From Oscillospiraceae bacterium (GTDB taxonomy: Bacteria; Bacillota; Clostridia; Oscillospirales; Oscillospiraceae): a DNA stretch of 64,000 nucleotides. The stretch lies in contig JAFTGD010000076.1 of assembly GCA_017458065.1 (NCBI GenBank), forward strand, positions 16,725 through 80,724, given 5' to 3'. Position 1 is the first letter of the stretch. Every line of letters begins with the position of its first letter. Of this stretch, positions 44,485 to 52,074 are shown piece after piece. The position numbers were made by a program, and so were the translations under genes. The notes below the pieces were generated by a model, which was not told the DNA's origin, made no database searches, and saw only the letters and a program-made list of their open reading frames with translations.

Positions 44485-45675
44485 ATGAACATGCACCGCA
44501 CATTCCGGCAGCCCCGGTCTGCGCTGTCCCTGATGCTGACCGTTTCCGTGCTGCTCGCATCCGGCGCTTCCGCCTCCGCCGATCTGAGCGATCTTCACAA
44601 GGCCGTGCAGGAGAAGCTGCCCGAGGTCGCAGACAATGTACAGAACGCCATACACGACCGCATTGAGAACAGTGATTTTGACGTGGCTGCTCTACAGGAA
44701 GGCATTTCCTCCTTCAGCAGCGCACTGGAGGAGAGCATCGCTCAGGCCGCTGCGGAGAAGTCCGCTTCCGGGTCTGCTGCCTCTTCCGGTTCCGACGCTT
44801 CCGGCGCCTCCGATGCGGCCGGAACAGCACAGTCCGCACAGAATGACGCTGCCGCGGCAGACACGGGTAACGGCGAGAGCGATCCTCAAACCTCGGAGGA
44901 ATCCCTTCCGTCCAAGATCTCGGGCATTGCCATCGCGGTCCACGACGCCCTCGCGGAGAACCACTACCGGCACGAGACCAATGTCGATGTCCAAAGCGGC
45001 ATAACGCGCGAATTCGACTTCGGAGCAGACAACTCCAAGGGAATCGCCATCGCAAGAGGCGGCGCATCATCGGCCTCGTCGTCCAGCTCCTCCGGCGGTG
45101 CGGAAGCTCCGGCCGCGGCGGAGCCCGCCGCCGGTACCTCCGACAGCTCCGGCAGCAGCTCTGACGACCACAGCATCAACGATACCATCTCCATCTCGCT
45201 TCAGGACCAGGATGGCAACACCCGCATTGTCAATCTCTCGCTGAACGTCGATCATTTGCTCTCCGGGAACACGCTGGACAAGGTGGAGAACATCACCGTC
45301 CTCAGCAACAACACCCATACGATTAAGCTTTTCTCCGGGAACTCCAAGAGCATCGCCATCGCCAGAGGCGGGCTGCTCGGCGGTGGCGCTTCCGCCGCCG
45401 CGGCGGCATCCTCTTCCTCCTCCGGGTCTTCCGCCGCCGCAGCCGCCGCTTCATCCGGACGCACCGTGACCGTGATCCGGAGCGTGGAGGACCCCGCCCC
45501 CGCGGAGAAAGGGCCCGTCGTCACAGCAGCGGCGTCAACAGAAAAGACCATCACACAGGCGACACCTGTGGACACCGGCGACACCTCGGATCCGGGCCGC
45601 TGGACCGCGCTCGCCCTGATCGGGCTCTGCGGCACAGCCGGATGCATCCTGACCCTCCGGAGAAAACGCGGGTAA
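44485..45675 (+). CDS. Secreted Ala/Ser-rich surface protein with repeated IAIARGG motif and variant sorting signal
   Basis: A 396-residue exported protein. The signal peptide ends near residue 33 (GASASA). The segment SKGIAIARGG near residue 186 recurs as SKSIAIARGG near residue 289, each after a beta-rich stretch and each before a Ser/Ala/Gly low-complexity linker. The C-terminus has the order of a wall-sorting signal: TPVDTGDTSDP, a hydrophobic helix (WTALALIGLCGTAGCILTL) and RRKRG. The TG in place of LPxTG resembles the PxTGD variants of gut clostridia. No sortase is encoded in this window. AAGGAGAG precedes the ATG by 9 nt. Confidence 0.7.
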   Translation: MNMHRTFRQPRSALSLMLTVSVLLASGASASADLSDLHKAVQEKLPEVADNVQNAIHDRIENSDFDVAALQEGISSFSSALEESIAQAAAEKSASGSAASSGSDASGASDAAGTAQSAQNDAAAADTGNGESDPQTSEESLPSKISGIAIAVHDALAENHYRHETNVDVQSGITREFDFGADNSKGIAIARGGASSASSSSSSGGAEAPAAAEPAAGTSDSSGSSSDDHSINDTISISLQDQDGNTRIVNLSLNVDHLLSGNTLDKVENITVLSNNTHTIKLFSGNSKSIAIARGGLLGGGASAAAAASSSSSGSSAAAAAASSGRTVTVIRSVEDPAPAEKGPVVTAAASTEKTITQATPVDTGDTSDPGRWTALALIGLCGTAGCILTLRRKRG

Positions 45676-45701
45676 AGAGGAGAACGGAACGAGGAAAAAG
45701 A

Positions 45702-45730
45702 TTGACGCCGTGTTCCGGATTGCTTATAAT
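45702..45730 (+). promoter_or_regulatory. Promoter of the dCMP deaminase gene
   Basis: TTGACG (45702-45707), a 17-bp spacer and TATAAT (45725-45730), 37 bases before the start codon; a near-consensus housekeeping promoter. Confidence 0.88.
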
Positions 45731-45767
45731 GTTCCCATCAACAGAATGAGCAAGGGAGCGATGCACC

Positions 45768-46250
45768 ATGGATCCCCGTACCAGCAAGCAGAATTACTAT
45801 CTCGATATTGCCGATTCCGTTCTGGAGCGTTCCACCTGCCTGCGGCGGAAGTACGGCGCCATCATCGTGCGCAACGACGAGATCATCTCCACCGGTTACA
45901 ACGGCGCGCCCCGCGGCAGACGCAACTGCAGCGATCTGGGCGTCTGCACCCGGGAGACGCTGCACATCCCCTCCGGCGAGCGCTATGAGCTCTGCCGCAG
46001 CGTCCACGCGGAGGCCAACGCCATCATCTCCGCCTCCCGGCGCGATATGATCGGCGCGACGATCTATCTGGTCGGCCGGGACGCCCGGACCAACGAGCTG
46101 CTGAGCGACGCGATGAGCTGTTCAATGTGCAAGCGGCAGATCATCAACGCTGGCATCGACAAGATCGTCATCCGCATCTCCCCCACCGAATACCGCACCA
46201 TCCCCGTCAGCGACTGGATCGAAAACGACGACTCCATCTTCATGCTCTGA
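45768..46250 (+). CDS. comEB: Deoxycytidylate (dCMP) deaminase
   Basis: Deaminates dCMP to dUMP for thymidylate synthesis; cytoplasmic and zinc-dependent. The 160-residue protein holds the zinc site and catalytic Glu in SVHAEANAI (His, then Glu as proton shuttle) and CSMCKRQIINAG (two Cys ligands). GYNGAPRGRRNCSDLGVC is the usual substrate-loop region. AAGGGAGCG is 7 nt before the ATG. It is monocistronic, with its own promoter and terminator. ComE operon protein 2 belongs to the same family. Confidence 0.93.
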   Translation: MDPRTSKQNYYLDIADSVLERSTCLRRKYGAIIVRNDEIISTGYNGAPRGRRNCSDLGVCTRETLHIPSGERYELCRSVHAEANAIISASRRDMIGATIYLVGRDARTNELLSDAMSCSMCKRQIINAGIDKIVIRISPTEYRTIPVSDWIENDDSIFML

Positions 46251-46297
46251 CGGCAGAACAGAAACAAAAGGTTCCCCGGGTTCTGACGCCCGGGCAG

Positions 46298-46350
46298 AGC
46301 AAAACGGCAAAGAAGGAATTGCTTTCTTCTTTGCTGTTTTGCTGTTTTGA
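46298..46350 (+). terminator. Terminator of the dCMP deaminase gene
   Basis: An 18-nt arm (46298-46315) pairs with 46326-46343, with one G-T pair, followed by GTTTTGATATTG. The arms are A- and T-rich at both ends, so it can also serve the convergent gene. Confidence 0.85.
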
Positions 46351-46406
46351 TATTGTCTCTTTTTTCTGCGCTGATAGCTCTCAGCCAGAGTCTCCTCCCG
46401 GGAGAA

Positions 46407-47648
46407 TCACCACTCGAGAGAAAAGCCCTTCAGCAGCGGGGTGGCCTTCTCGATCAGGTCCTTCAGCCACCAGCCGTAGGCGTAGCCCTCGGCGCAGCGG
46501 AAGAAGGGCTCATAACCCGGCATGGCCTCTACGGCCTTGCGCTGTTCATACAAGGTCCCACTCCAGAAGGCGTTCATCACTGTATAGAAGAAGCCGACGG
46601 CGTCCCCCTTCTCCTCCTCGGTGAGGGGGTTGCGCTCGGACATATAGGCAACGTTGTTCACTGCGTAATGATAAAGGCCCTCCTGCTGCCAGTCCGCAAA
46701 GTGCAGCAGAACCGGGTCGCTCTGTCCCGTCCGGGCTGCCCAGGCGTCCACATCGATCCGGCGCGGGGCATACTGCAGGGTGTTTTGCCCCAGGTCCAGC
46801 ATGCTGTAAGCGGTGGGATACCCCAGCAGAAACTCCGTCAGCAGCTCGGTGAGGCTGTCCTCCTGGTAAACGCCGCGCACGTGCATATGTCCGCTCAGGT
46901 ACAGCGGCGCCCCGTAGGTCTTCAGCAGTTCGGTAAAGCGGTCCCCGTTCTCGATGCAGTAGCCGCTTCCCGGCTGTTTGCTGATCTCCGGGAGCAGGTT
47001 ATAGTGCCCTGCCGCTATCAGCGTCCAGCCCTCCCGCTGCGCCTCCTGCATCAGCGCCTCCGCCCAGCGGAGCGTCGCCTCGGTGAAGAAAGGCTCGTTG
47101 TCGCTGCGCGCCGGCGCCTCGGGCAGATCGATGGCCCCGGCGCTGTAGCCCGCGGTGTCCATCATCAGGAGCATCAGCCCGTCCCGCACGATGCAATAGC
47201 TGAGGGAGCTCTGATCCCGGCTGTAGGCTTCGTCATAGCCAAACTCCGCGTAATACTCCGCAAACTGCGTCTGGGTGATGGGCGAGAGGTCGTGGTTTCC
47301 CGGCAGGACATAGACCGGGAGGCCCTCCGCCTCGGCCCGGCGCAGCTTGTCCGCCAGGGCCTCGTGCCGGTGGGGCTTGCCGCCGTTTACCAGATCGCCG
47401 GTGAGCAGGATCATCTCCGCCCCCTGCGCCTTTGCGTCCAAGAGCAGCGCGTCCACCAGCTCCAGACTGTAGACAACCTCGCTGCCGAGGCTCTTGTCCG
47501 TGTTATCCGGGTCCAGATGCAGATCCGACCCGACGGCAATGCGCAGGCTGTTCTCCCTGCCGGACGCGGCCTTCTCCGCTACGGCGGCGGTACCGCCGAT
47601 GGAAAGGGCCAGACATAGGGCCAGCAATGTGGATATCAGTCTGCGCAT
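46407..47648 (-). CDS. Exported metallophosphoesterase (calcineurin-like)
   Basis: A 413-residue exported hydrolase, cut near residue 25 after a signal peptide (LISTLLALCLALSIGGTAAVA). All metal-binding motifs are present in order: SDLHLD, TGDLVNGG, LPGNHDLS, AGHYN and SGHMHVRG. These bind two metal ions for phosphoester hydrolysis. The C-terminal 150 residues, with many Tyr and Trp, form an additional region seen in related clostridial proteins. It follows nadE by 32 nt in the same direction. The substrate, perhaps a nucleotide, sugar phosphate or wall polymer, is unknown. Confidence 0.88.
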   Translation of the reverse strand: MRRLISTLLALCLALSIGGTAAVAEKAASGRENSLRIAVGSDLHLDPDNTDKSLGSEVVYSLELVDALLLDAKAQGAEMILLTGDLVNGGKPHRHEALADKLRRAEAEGLPVYVLPGNHDLSPITQTQFAEYYAEFGYDEAYSRDQSSLSYCIVRDGLMLLMMDTAGYSAGAIDLPEAPARSDNEPFFTEATLRWAEALMQEAQREGWTLIAAGHYNLLPEISKQPGSGYCIENGDRFTELLKTYGAPLYLSGHMHVRGVYQEDSLTELLTEFLLGYPTAYSMLDLGQNTLQYAPRRIDVDAWAARTGQSDPVLLHFADWQQEGLYHYAVNNVAYMSERNPLTEEEKGDAVGFFYTVMNAFWSGTLYEQRKAVEAMPGYEPFFRCAEGYAYGWWLKDLIEKATPLLKGFSLEW

Positions 47649-47680
47649 TGGGGTTCCTCCGTGTTGTTCGTATCCGGGTC

Positions 47681-48415
47681 TCAGCCTGGATAGGTCGGGA
47701 TCGGGCGGCGCTTATGCTCGCTCCGTGTGTGATAGCGCTCGATCACGGCGAGGTCCTCCTCGCTGGCGGCGCCTTCTGTCAGATAGGTGTCGATGGCGCG
47801 GTAGCTCACGCCCATCTCCTGCTCGTCGGTCTGCCCGTCAAAGAGCCCCGCGGACGGCGCCTTCTCCACGATGCTGAGGGGCGCTTTGAGGTAGCGCAGA
47901 AAAGCCAGCACCTCGGTAGCGGTGAGATCCGCGATGGGGTTAAAATCGTTCGCCCCGTCCCCCCACTTGGTGAAATAGCCCATGTAGCTCTCGCTCCGGT
48001 TCCCCGTTCCGGCGACCAGCCTGCCCTCGGCGGCGGCAATGGTATAGAGCGTCGTCATCCGCAGGCGGGGTGCGATGTTCGCGACGGCGAGATCACTGAG
48101 CTCCGAGATCCCCTCCAGGGCTGCGAGCTCCGCCTCGCGCACCGCGGTGAGATCCACCGTGCGGGTCTCGATCCCGTACTGCTCCGCCAGCGCCCTGCCG
48201 TCGTCGGCGTCCTGGCCGTAGTTGCGTCTGGAGGCGCAGGGCATGATCACGCCCACGGTGTTCTCGCAGGCGGCCTTGCACAAGATCCCGACGAGAGCGC
48301 TGTCCTTCCCGCCGGAGTTGCCGAAGATAATCCCCTTGACGCCGCTGCTCTCCACCAGTCCGCGGATCCAGGCGACGCGCCCTTCGTATTCTCTCTCCCA
48401 GTCTCTGTCGATCAT
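47681..48415 (-). CDS. nadE: NH3-dependent NAD+ synthetase
   Basis: Converts nicotinate adenine dinucleotide to NAD+ with ATP and ammonia. At 244 residues it lacks a glutaminase domain, so it needs free ammonia. The PP-loop is FGNSGGKDSALVG near residue 32. The NaAD site includes ATGTGNRSE-type GTGNRSESYMGYFTKWGD, and the C-terminal HKRRPIPTYPG is typical. GAGGGAC precedes the ATG. A TTGACA promoter lies 39 bases upstream. Confidence 0.94.
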   Translation of the reverse strand: MIDRDWEREYEGRVAWIRGLVESSGVKGIIFGNSGGKDSALVGILCKAACENTVGVIMPCASRRNYGQDADDGRALAEQYGIETRTVDLTAVREAELAALEGISELSDLAVANIAPRLRMTTLYTIAAAEGRLVAGTGNRSESYMGYFTKWGDGANDFNPIADLTATEVLAFLRYLKAPLSIVEKAPSAGLFDGQTDEQEMGVSYRAIDTYLTEGAASEEDLAVIERYHTRSEHKRRPIPTYPG

Positions 48416-48453
48416 AAACGGTCCCTCTTTGATAAACGGTTTTTGGTCTTTCT

Positions 48454-48483
48454 ATTTAACAACAGAAGCGGGGATTTTGTCAA
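48454..48483 (-). promoter_or_regulatory. Promoter of nadE
   Basis: On the minus strand TTGACA (48478-48483), an 18-bp spacer and TTAAAT (48454-48459). Bases 48484-48605, up to the divergent riboswitch promoter, are AT-rich and hold no gene. Confidence 0.65.
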
Positions 48484-48605
48484 GATTCGGCGTCGTTTGC
48501 CATATCTTTTTCAGGCCTTTTTGAGACGAAAAAAGAATGTGTTTCAATTGTTAAAACTATACAAAAAACTGAAGTAAAAAATGTATAAAACGCTCAATTT
48601 TTGGC

Positions 48606-48634
48606 TTGACTTTCGGCTTAGGACCTGATATCAT
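48606..48634 (+). promoter_or_regulatory. Promoter of the riboswitch-controlled nucleoside importer operon
   Basis: TTGACT (48606-48611), a 17-bp spacer and TATCAT (48629-48634). A start near 48641 would give a leader of about 550 nt before the first gene at 49191. Confidence 0.75.
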
Positions 48635-48671
48635 ACACACATCCGGACGAAACGTCCGTTCTGAATATATG

Positions 48672-48742
48672 GTTTCGATATAAACAAATGATATGGATTT
48701 GAAGTTTCTACCCGGACGCCGTAAATGACCGGACTATCGAAC
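48672..48742 (+). promoter_or_regulatory. Purine riboswitch aptamer, guanine/hypoxanthine class
   Basis: All conserved parts of the purine aptamer are present in order. P1 is 48672-48680 with 48735-48742 (one bulged T), followed by J1/2 TAAAC. P2 CAAAT/ATTTG carries loop GATATGG. J2/3 is GTTTCTACC, and the P3 loop is CCGTAAAT (P3 has one mismatch). J3/1 reads ACTAT, so the base that pairs with the ligand is C48734, the guanine/hypoxanthine type rather than adenine. It lies about 30 nt after the predicted transcription start and controls a purine nucleoside importer. Confidence 0.9.
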
Positions 48743-48748
48743 GAATCA

Positions 48749-48803
48749 GGAAGCAGTGTAAGAGGTTTTTGATGTACTGCCGCTTCCGGATTAATTCTTT
48801 TTT
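48749..48803 (+). terminator. Riboswitch expression-platform terminator
   Basis: GGAA plus GCAGT (48749-48757) pair with ACTGC (48776-48780) and TTCC (48784-48787), leaving a 3-nt CGC bulge. The T-run TTTTTT is at 48798-48803. Located 7 nt after the aptamer, it is well placed to end transcription when purine is bound and P1 is stable. Confidence 0.7.
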
Positions 48804-48849
48804 CCACCGGGAACATTTGTCCGTTCCACGGTGTTTTTTGTTTTTGTAT

Positions 48850-49116
48850 CTCGGAGCCGGTGCATTTCTTCTCCATATTTTTCTTTTGAAAAATATCTTT
48901 CATTACATACAGCTCGGAAGTCTGTGCATTCCCTTCCCCATATTGTCTTTTGAAAAATCTTTCTTCCCACGCAACTTGGAAGTCTGTGCATTCCTTCCCC
49001 ATATTTTGCTTTGAAAAATCTTTCTTCCCGCGCATTATGGAGGCCGGTGCATTTCTTCTCCATATATTTTCTTTGAAAATATGTTTTCTTCCCTTGTATC
49101 TCGGAGGCCGGTGCCT
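48850..49116 (+). repeat. 62-bp tandem repeat array in the importer leader (four full units plus a partial)
   Basis: Units begin at about 48850, 48913, 48975, 49036 and 49100 (61-64 bp each), starting with CTCGGAGGCCGGTGCAT or close variants. Each has CTTCTCCATAT and a short hairpin (ATATTTTTC-TTT-GAAAAATAT in unit 1), then CTTTCTTCCC. Units 2 and 3 carry AAGTCTG where the others have AGGCCGG. The array is non-coding on the plus strand. Minus-strand frames through it are open but repetitive and have no start signals. Together with the riboswitch it fills the 775-bp gap before the first gene. Confidence 0.9.
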
Positions 49117-49129
49117 CTACAGATAGACC

Positions 49130-49158
49130 GGAAGTGCCGCTCCCACAACGGCACTTCC
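49130..49158 (+). terminator. Stem-loop just upstream of the nucleoside-binding protein gene
   Basis: GGAAGTGCCG (49130-49139) pairs perfectly with CGGCACTTCC (49149-49158) around a 9-nt loop. There is no T-run, and it ends 18 nt before the AAGGAG site, so it may protect the mRNA 5' end or affect initiation. Confidence 0.55.
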
Positions 49159-49190
49159 ACATAAAAATAATTTTATAAGGAGAACAAAGA

Positions 49191-50378
49191 ATGAAAAAGA
49201 TCATCGCGCTCGCGCTTACCCTGGTCATGATCTTCGCCCTTGCCGTCCCCGTTGCTTCCGCAGACGACGCCAAGGAAGTCAAAGTCGGTTTCATTTTCCT
49301 GCATGATGAGCAGTCCACCTACGACCTCAACTTCATGAAGGCCGCTCAGGAAGCCTGCGAGAAGCTCGGCATTGAGTATGTCAACAAAGTCGGCATTCCC
49401 GAAGGTCAGGAGTGCTACGAGGCCGCCATGGACCTGGTTGACGAGGGCTGCAACATTGTCTTCGCTGACTCCTTCGGCCATGAGGACTACATGATTCAGG
49501 CCGCCATGGAGTGCCCGGATGTGGAATTCTGCCACGCCACCGGTACCCGTGCTCACACCGAGAATCTTGCCAACTACCACAACGCTTTCGCCTCCATCTA
49601 TGAAGGCCGTTACCTCGCCGGCATCGCCGCCGGTCTGAAGGTCAAGGAAATGATCGACAATGGCGACATCACCGCTGATCAGGCCAAGATCGGTTACGTC
49701 GGCGCCTTCACCTATGCCGAGGTTATTTCCGGTTACACCTCCTTCTTCCTGGGCCTCCGCTCTGTCGTTCCCGAAGCCACCATGGAAGTCACCTTCACCG
49801 GTTCCTGGTACGATCTGTCCCTGGAAGCCGAAGGCGCACAGAAGCTGATCGATGACGGCTGTGTCCTCATCAGCCAGCACGCCGACTCCCTCGGCGCCCC
49901 CTCCACCTGCGAAGCCGCCGGCATCCCCAACGTCTCCTACAACGGCTCCACCATCGACGCCGGCCCCAACACCTTCATCGTTTCCTCCCGCATCAACTGG
50001 GAGCCCTACTTTGAGTACATTATCGGTCAGGTTCAGAACGGCGAAGCCATTGACGCTGACTGGACCGGCACCATCGAGACCGGCTCTGTCGAGCTCACCG
50101 ATGTGAACGCCGCTGTTGCCGCTGAGGGTACTGTTGAAGCCATCGAGGCCGCCAAGGCCGCTTTCGCCGCCGGCGAGCTGCATGTCTTCGACACCGCCGC
50201 CTTCACCGTGGATGGCGCTGCTCTTGAGAGCTACATGGCCGATGTCGATACCGATCCCGCCTATGAAGGCGACACCGAAGTCGTCGCTGACGGTTACTTC
50301 CACGAGTCCGAGTTCCGCTCCGCTCCGTACTTTGACATCCAGATCGACGGCATCACTCTGCTTGACACCGCATTCTAA
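49191..50378 (+). CDS. bmpA: BMP-family nucleoside-binding protein of an ABC importer
   Basis: Receptor for purine nucleosides (PnrA/BmpA family), 395 residues. The signal peptide is cut after VASA, before DDAKEVKVGFIFLHDEQSTYD; no lipobox is present, although most family members are lipoproteins. Family features are IVFADSFGHEDYMIQAA, NAFASIYEGRYLAGIAAGL, GYVGAFTYAEVISGYTSFFLG and CVLISQHADS. AAGGAG precedes the ATG. The guanine-class riboswitch upstream supports guanosine or inosine as ligand. It is first in an operon with an ATPase and two permeases. Confidence 0.93.
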   Translation: MKKIIALALTLVMIFALAVPVASADDAKEVKVGFIFLHDEQSTYDLNFMKAAQEACEKLGIEYVNKVGIPEGQECYEAAMDLVDEGCNIVFADSFGHEDYMIQAAMECPDVEFCHATGTRAHTENLANYHNAFASIYEGRYLAGIAAGLKVKEMIDNGDITADQAKIGYVGAFTYAEVISGYTSFFLGLRSVVPEATMEVTFTGSWYDLSLEAEGAQKLIDDGCVLISQHADSLGAPSTCEAAGIPNVSYNGSTIDAGPNTFIVSSRINWEPYFEYIIGQVQNGEAIDADWTGTIETGSVELTDVNAAVAAEGTVEAIEAAKAAFAAGELHVFDTAAFTVDGAALESYMADVDTDPAYEGDTEVVADGYFHESEFRSAPYFDIQIDGITLLDTAF

Positions 50379-50391
50379 TTGATCTCCTTGT

Positions 50392-50473
50392 GGGTAACCC
50401 CGATTCTCTCGGGGTTACCCATTGATGCTGCAAAGGGCAGCGCAGTGACTTTCGCCGCCGCGCTGCCCTTTGC
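50392..50473 (+). terminator. Double stem-loop between the binding protein and ATPase genes
   Basis: A perfect 10-bp stem (50392-50401 with 50411-50420) is followed by a perfect 14-bp stem (50430-50443 with 50460-50473) and then GGCATTATTGCCCTTTT. Two strong hairpins here suggest that most transcripts stop after the binding protein. Confidence 0.7.
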
Positions 50474-50538
50474 GGCATTATTGCCCTTTTCCGCACATTC
50501 CGCTGTTTTCGCTTTTACACTATGAATGAAGGAGGGTG

Positions 50539-52074
50539 ATGTCCTTGGACAACAAAACCGCCGCAGTCAAGATGCGAAACATCACCAAAAGCTTCGGCCC
50601 CGTCCTTGCCAACGACAAGGTCTGGCTGGATATTTACCGCGGGGAGATTCTCGCCCTGCTGGGGGAAAACGGCAGCGGCAAGACCACGCTGATGAACATG
50701 CTCTCCGGGATCTATTTCCCCGATGAGGGCACCATCAGCATCGACGGCAGAGACGTGGTCATCCGCTCGCCGAAGGACGCCTTTGACCTCGGCATCGGCA
50801 TGATCCACCAGCACTTCAAGCTGGTCGACGTGCTGACCGCCGCCGAGAACATCGTCCTCGGGCTCCCCGGCAAGCTGGATCTGAAGGCCGCTTCCGAGAA
50901 GATCCGCGGGATCTGCAGTGCCTACGGCTTTGAGGTCGACCCCGACCAGAAGATCTACGACATGTCCGTCTCCCAGAAACAGACCGTCGAGATCGTCAAG
51001 GTGCTCTACCGCGGCGCGGACATCCTGATCCTCGACGAGCCCACCGCCGTTCTGACCCCGCAGGAGACCGACAAGCTTTTTGCCGTTCTGCGCAACATGC
51101 GTGACGACGGAAAGGCCATCGTCATCATCACCCACAAGATGCACGAGGTGGAAGCGCTCTCCGACCGGGTCGCCATCCTCCGCCACGGTCAGTTCATCGG
51201 CGACATGCCCACAAAGCAGACCAACGCCCAGGAAATGACCAATATGATGGTCGGCCATGCGGTCACGCTGAACATCGACCGCCCCGAGCCGGTCAACCCG
51301 AAGCCCCGCATCGAAGTCAAGGGCCTCACGGTCCGCAGCATCGACGGGATCCTGAAGCTGGAGGACGTCAGCTTTACGGCCAACTCCGGCGAGATCCTCG
51401 GCATCGCGGGCATCTCCGGCTGCGGGCAGAAAGAGCTGCTGGAATCCATCGCCGGTCTGCAGCCGGTGGAGGCGGGCAGCATATCTTACATTGAGGACGA
51501 CGGCACCCGGGAAGAGCTGATCGGCAAGGATCCCCTCAGCATTGCCGAGATGGGCGTCAGCCTCTCCTTCGTCCCGGAGGACCGCCTCGGCATGGGCCTT
51601 GTCGCCAACATGGACCTGGCGGACAACATGATGCTGCGCTCCTTCCGCAAGGGCCACTCCCTTTTCACCGACCGCCGCACGCCGAAGGAACTGGCGCAGG
51701 CGGTGGTGCAGAACCTGGAGGTCAGCACCCCCGGCATCTCGACCCCGGTGCGCCGGCTCTCCGGCGGCAACGTGCAGAAGGTCCTTGTCGGCCGTGAGAT
51801 TTCGTCCGCACCGACGGTGCTGCTCACCGCCTATGCGGTCCGCGGCCTGGATATCAACTCGTCCTATACGATCTATGACCTGATCAACAAGCAGAAGGCC
51901 GAAGGCGTCGCCATTATCTATGTTGGCGAAGACCTGGACGTCCTTCTGGAACTGGCGGACCGGATCCTGGTTCTCTGCGGCGGCAAGGTCAGCGGGATCA
52001 TTCCCGGCCGCGGCGCCAACAAGCGCGACGTCGGCCTGATGATGACAAAACTGGGAGGAAAAGCCGATGAATAA
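50539..52074 (+). CDS. nupA: Nucleoside ABC transporter ATPase with two nucleotide-binding domains
   Basis: ATPase of the BMP-type importer, about 511 residues, with two fused domains as in RbsA-like proteins. Domain 1 is intact: Walker A GENGSGKT near residue 43, signature MSVSQKQ, Walker B ILILDEPTAVLTP, and H-loop ITHKMHE. Domain 2 is degenerate: its P-loop is GISGCGQKE without the GK-S/T pair, and Walker B is VLLTAYAVRGLD, although LSGGNVQK is kept. Start choice is uncertain: ATG 50539 lies 3 nt after AAGGAGG, while TTG 50545 has ideal spacing. The permease gene overlaps its end by 8 nt. Confidence 0.92.
   Translation: MSLDNKTAAVKMRNITKSFGPVLANDKVWLDIYRGEILALLGENGSGKTTLMNMLSGIYFPDEGTISIDGRDVVIRSPKDAFDLGIGMIHQHFKLVDVLTAAENIVLGLPGKLDLKAASEKIRGICSAYGFEVDPDQKIYDMSVSQKQTVEIVKVLYRGADILILDEPTAVLTPQETDKLFAVLRNMRDDGKAIVIITHKMHEVEALSDRVAILRHGQFIGDMPTKQTNAQEMTNMMVGHAVTLNIDRPEPVNPKPRIEVKGLTVRSIDGILKLEDVSFTANSGEILGIAGISGCGQKELLESIAGLQPVEAGSISYIEDDGTREELIGKDPLSIAEMGVSLSFVPEDRLGMGLVANMDLADNMMLRSFRKGHSLFTDRRTPKELAQAVVQNLEVSTPGISTPVRRLSGGNVQKVLVGREISSAPTVLLTAYAVRGLDINSSYTIYDLINKQKAEGVAIIYVGEDLDVLLELADRILVLCGGKVSGIIPGRGANKRDVGLMMTKLGGKADE

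Noticed and set aside
48850-49116. Tandem array considered as a CRISPR
   Set aside because: The 62-bp units adjoin directly and vary along their whole length; there are no constant repeats with unique spacers and no cas genes.
48631-49318. Open minus-strand frames of 134 and 175 codons across the tandem repeats
   Set aside because: Their protein sequence only mirrors the DNA repeat, there is no ribosome-binding site, and they run antisense through the riboswitch or the start of the BMP gene.
51330-52074. Degenerate second nucleotide-binding domain taken as a sign of gene decay
   Set aside because: RbsA- and NupA-type ATPases normally have one non-consensus site, so the gene is judged intact.
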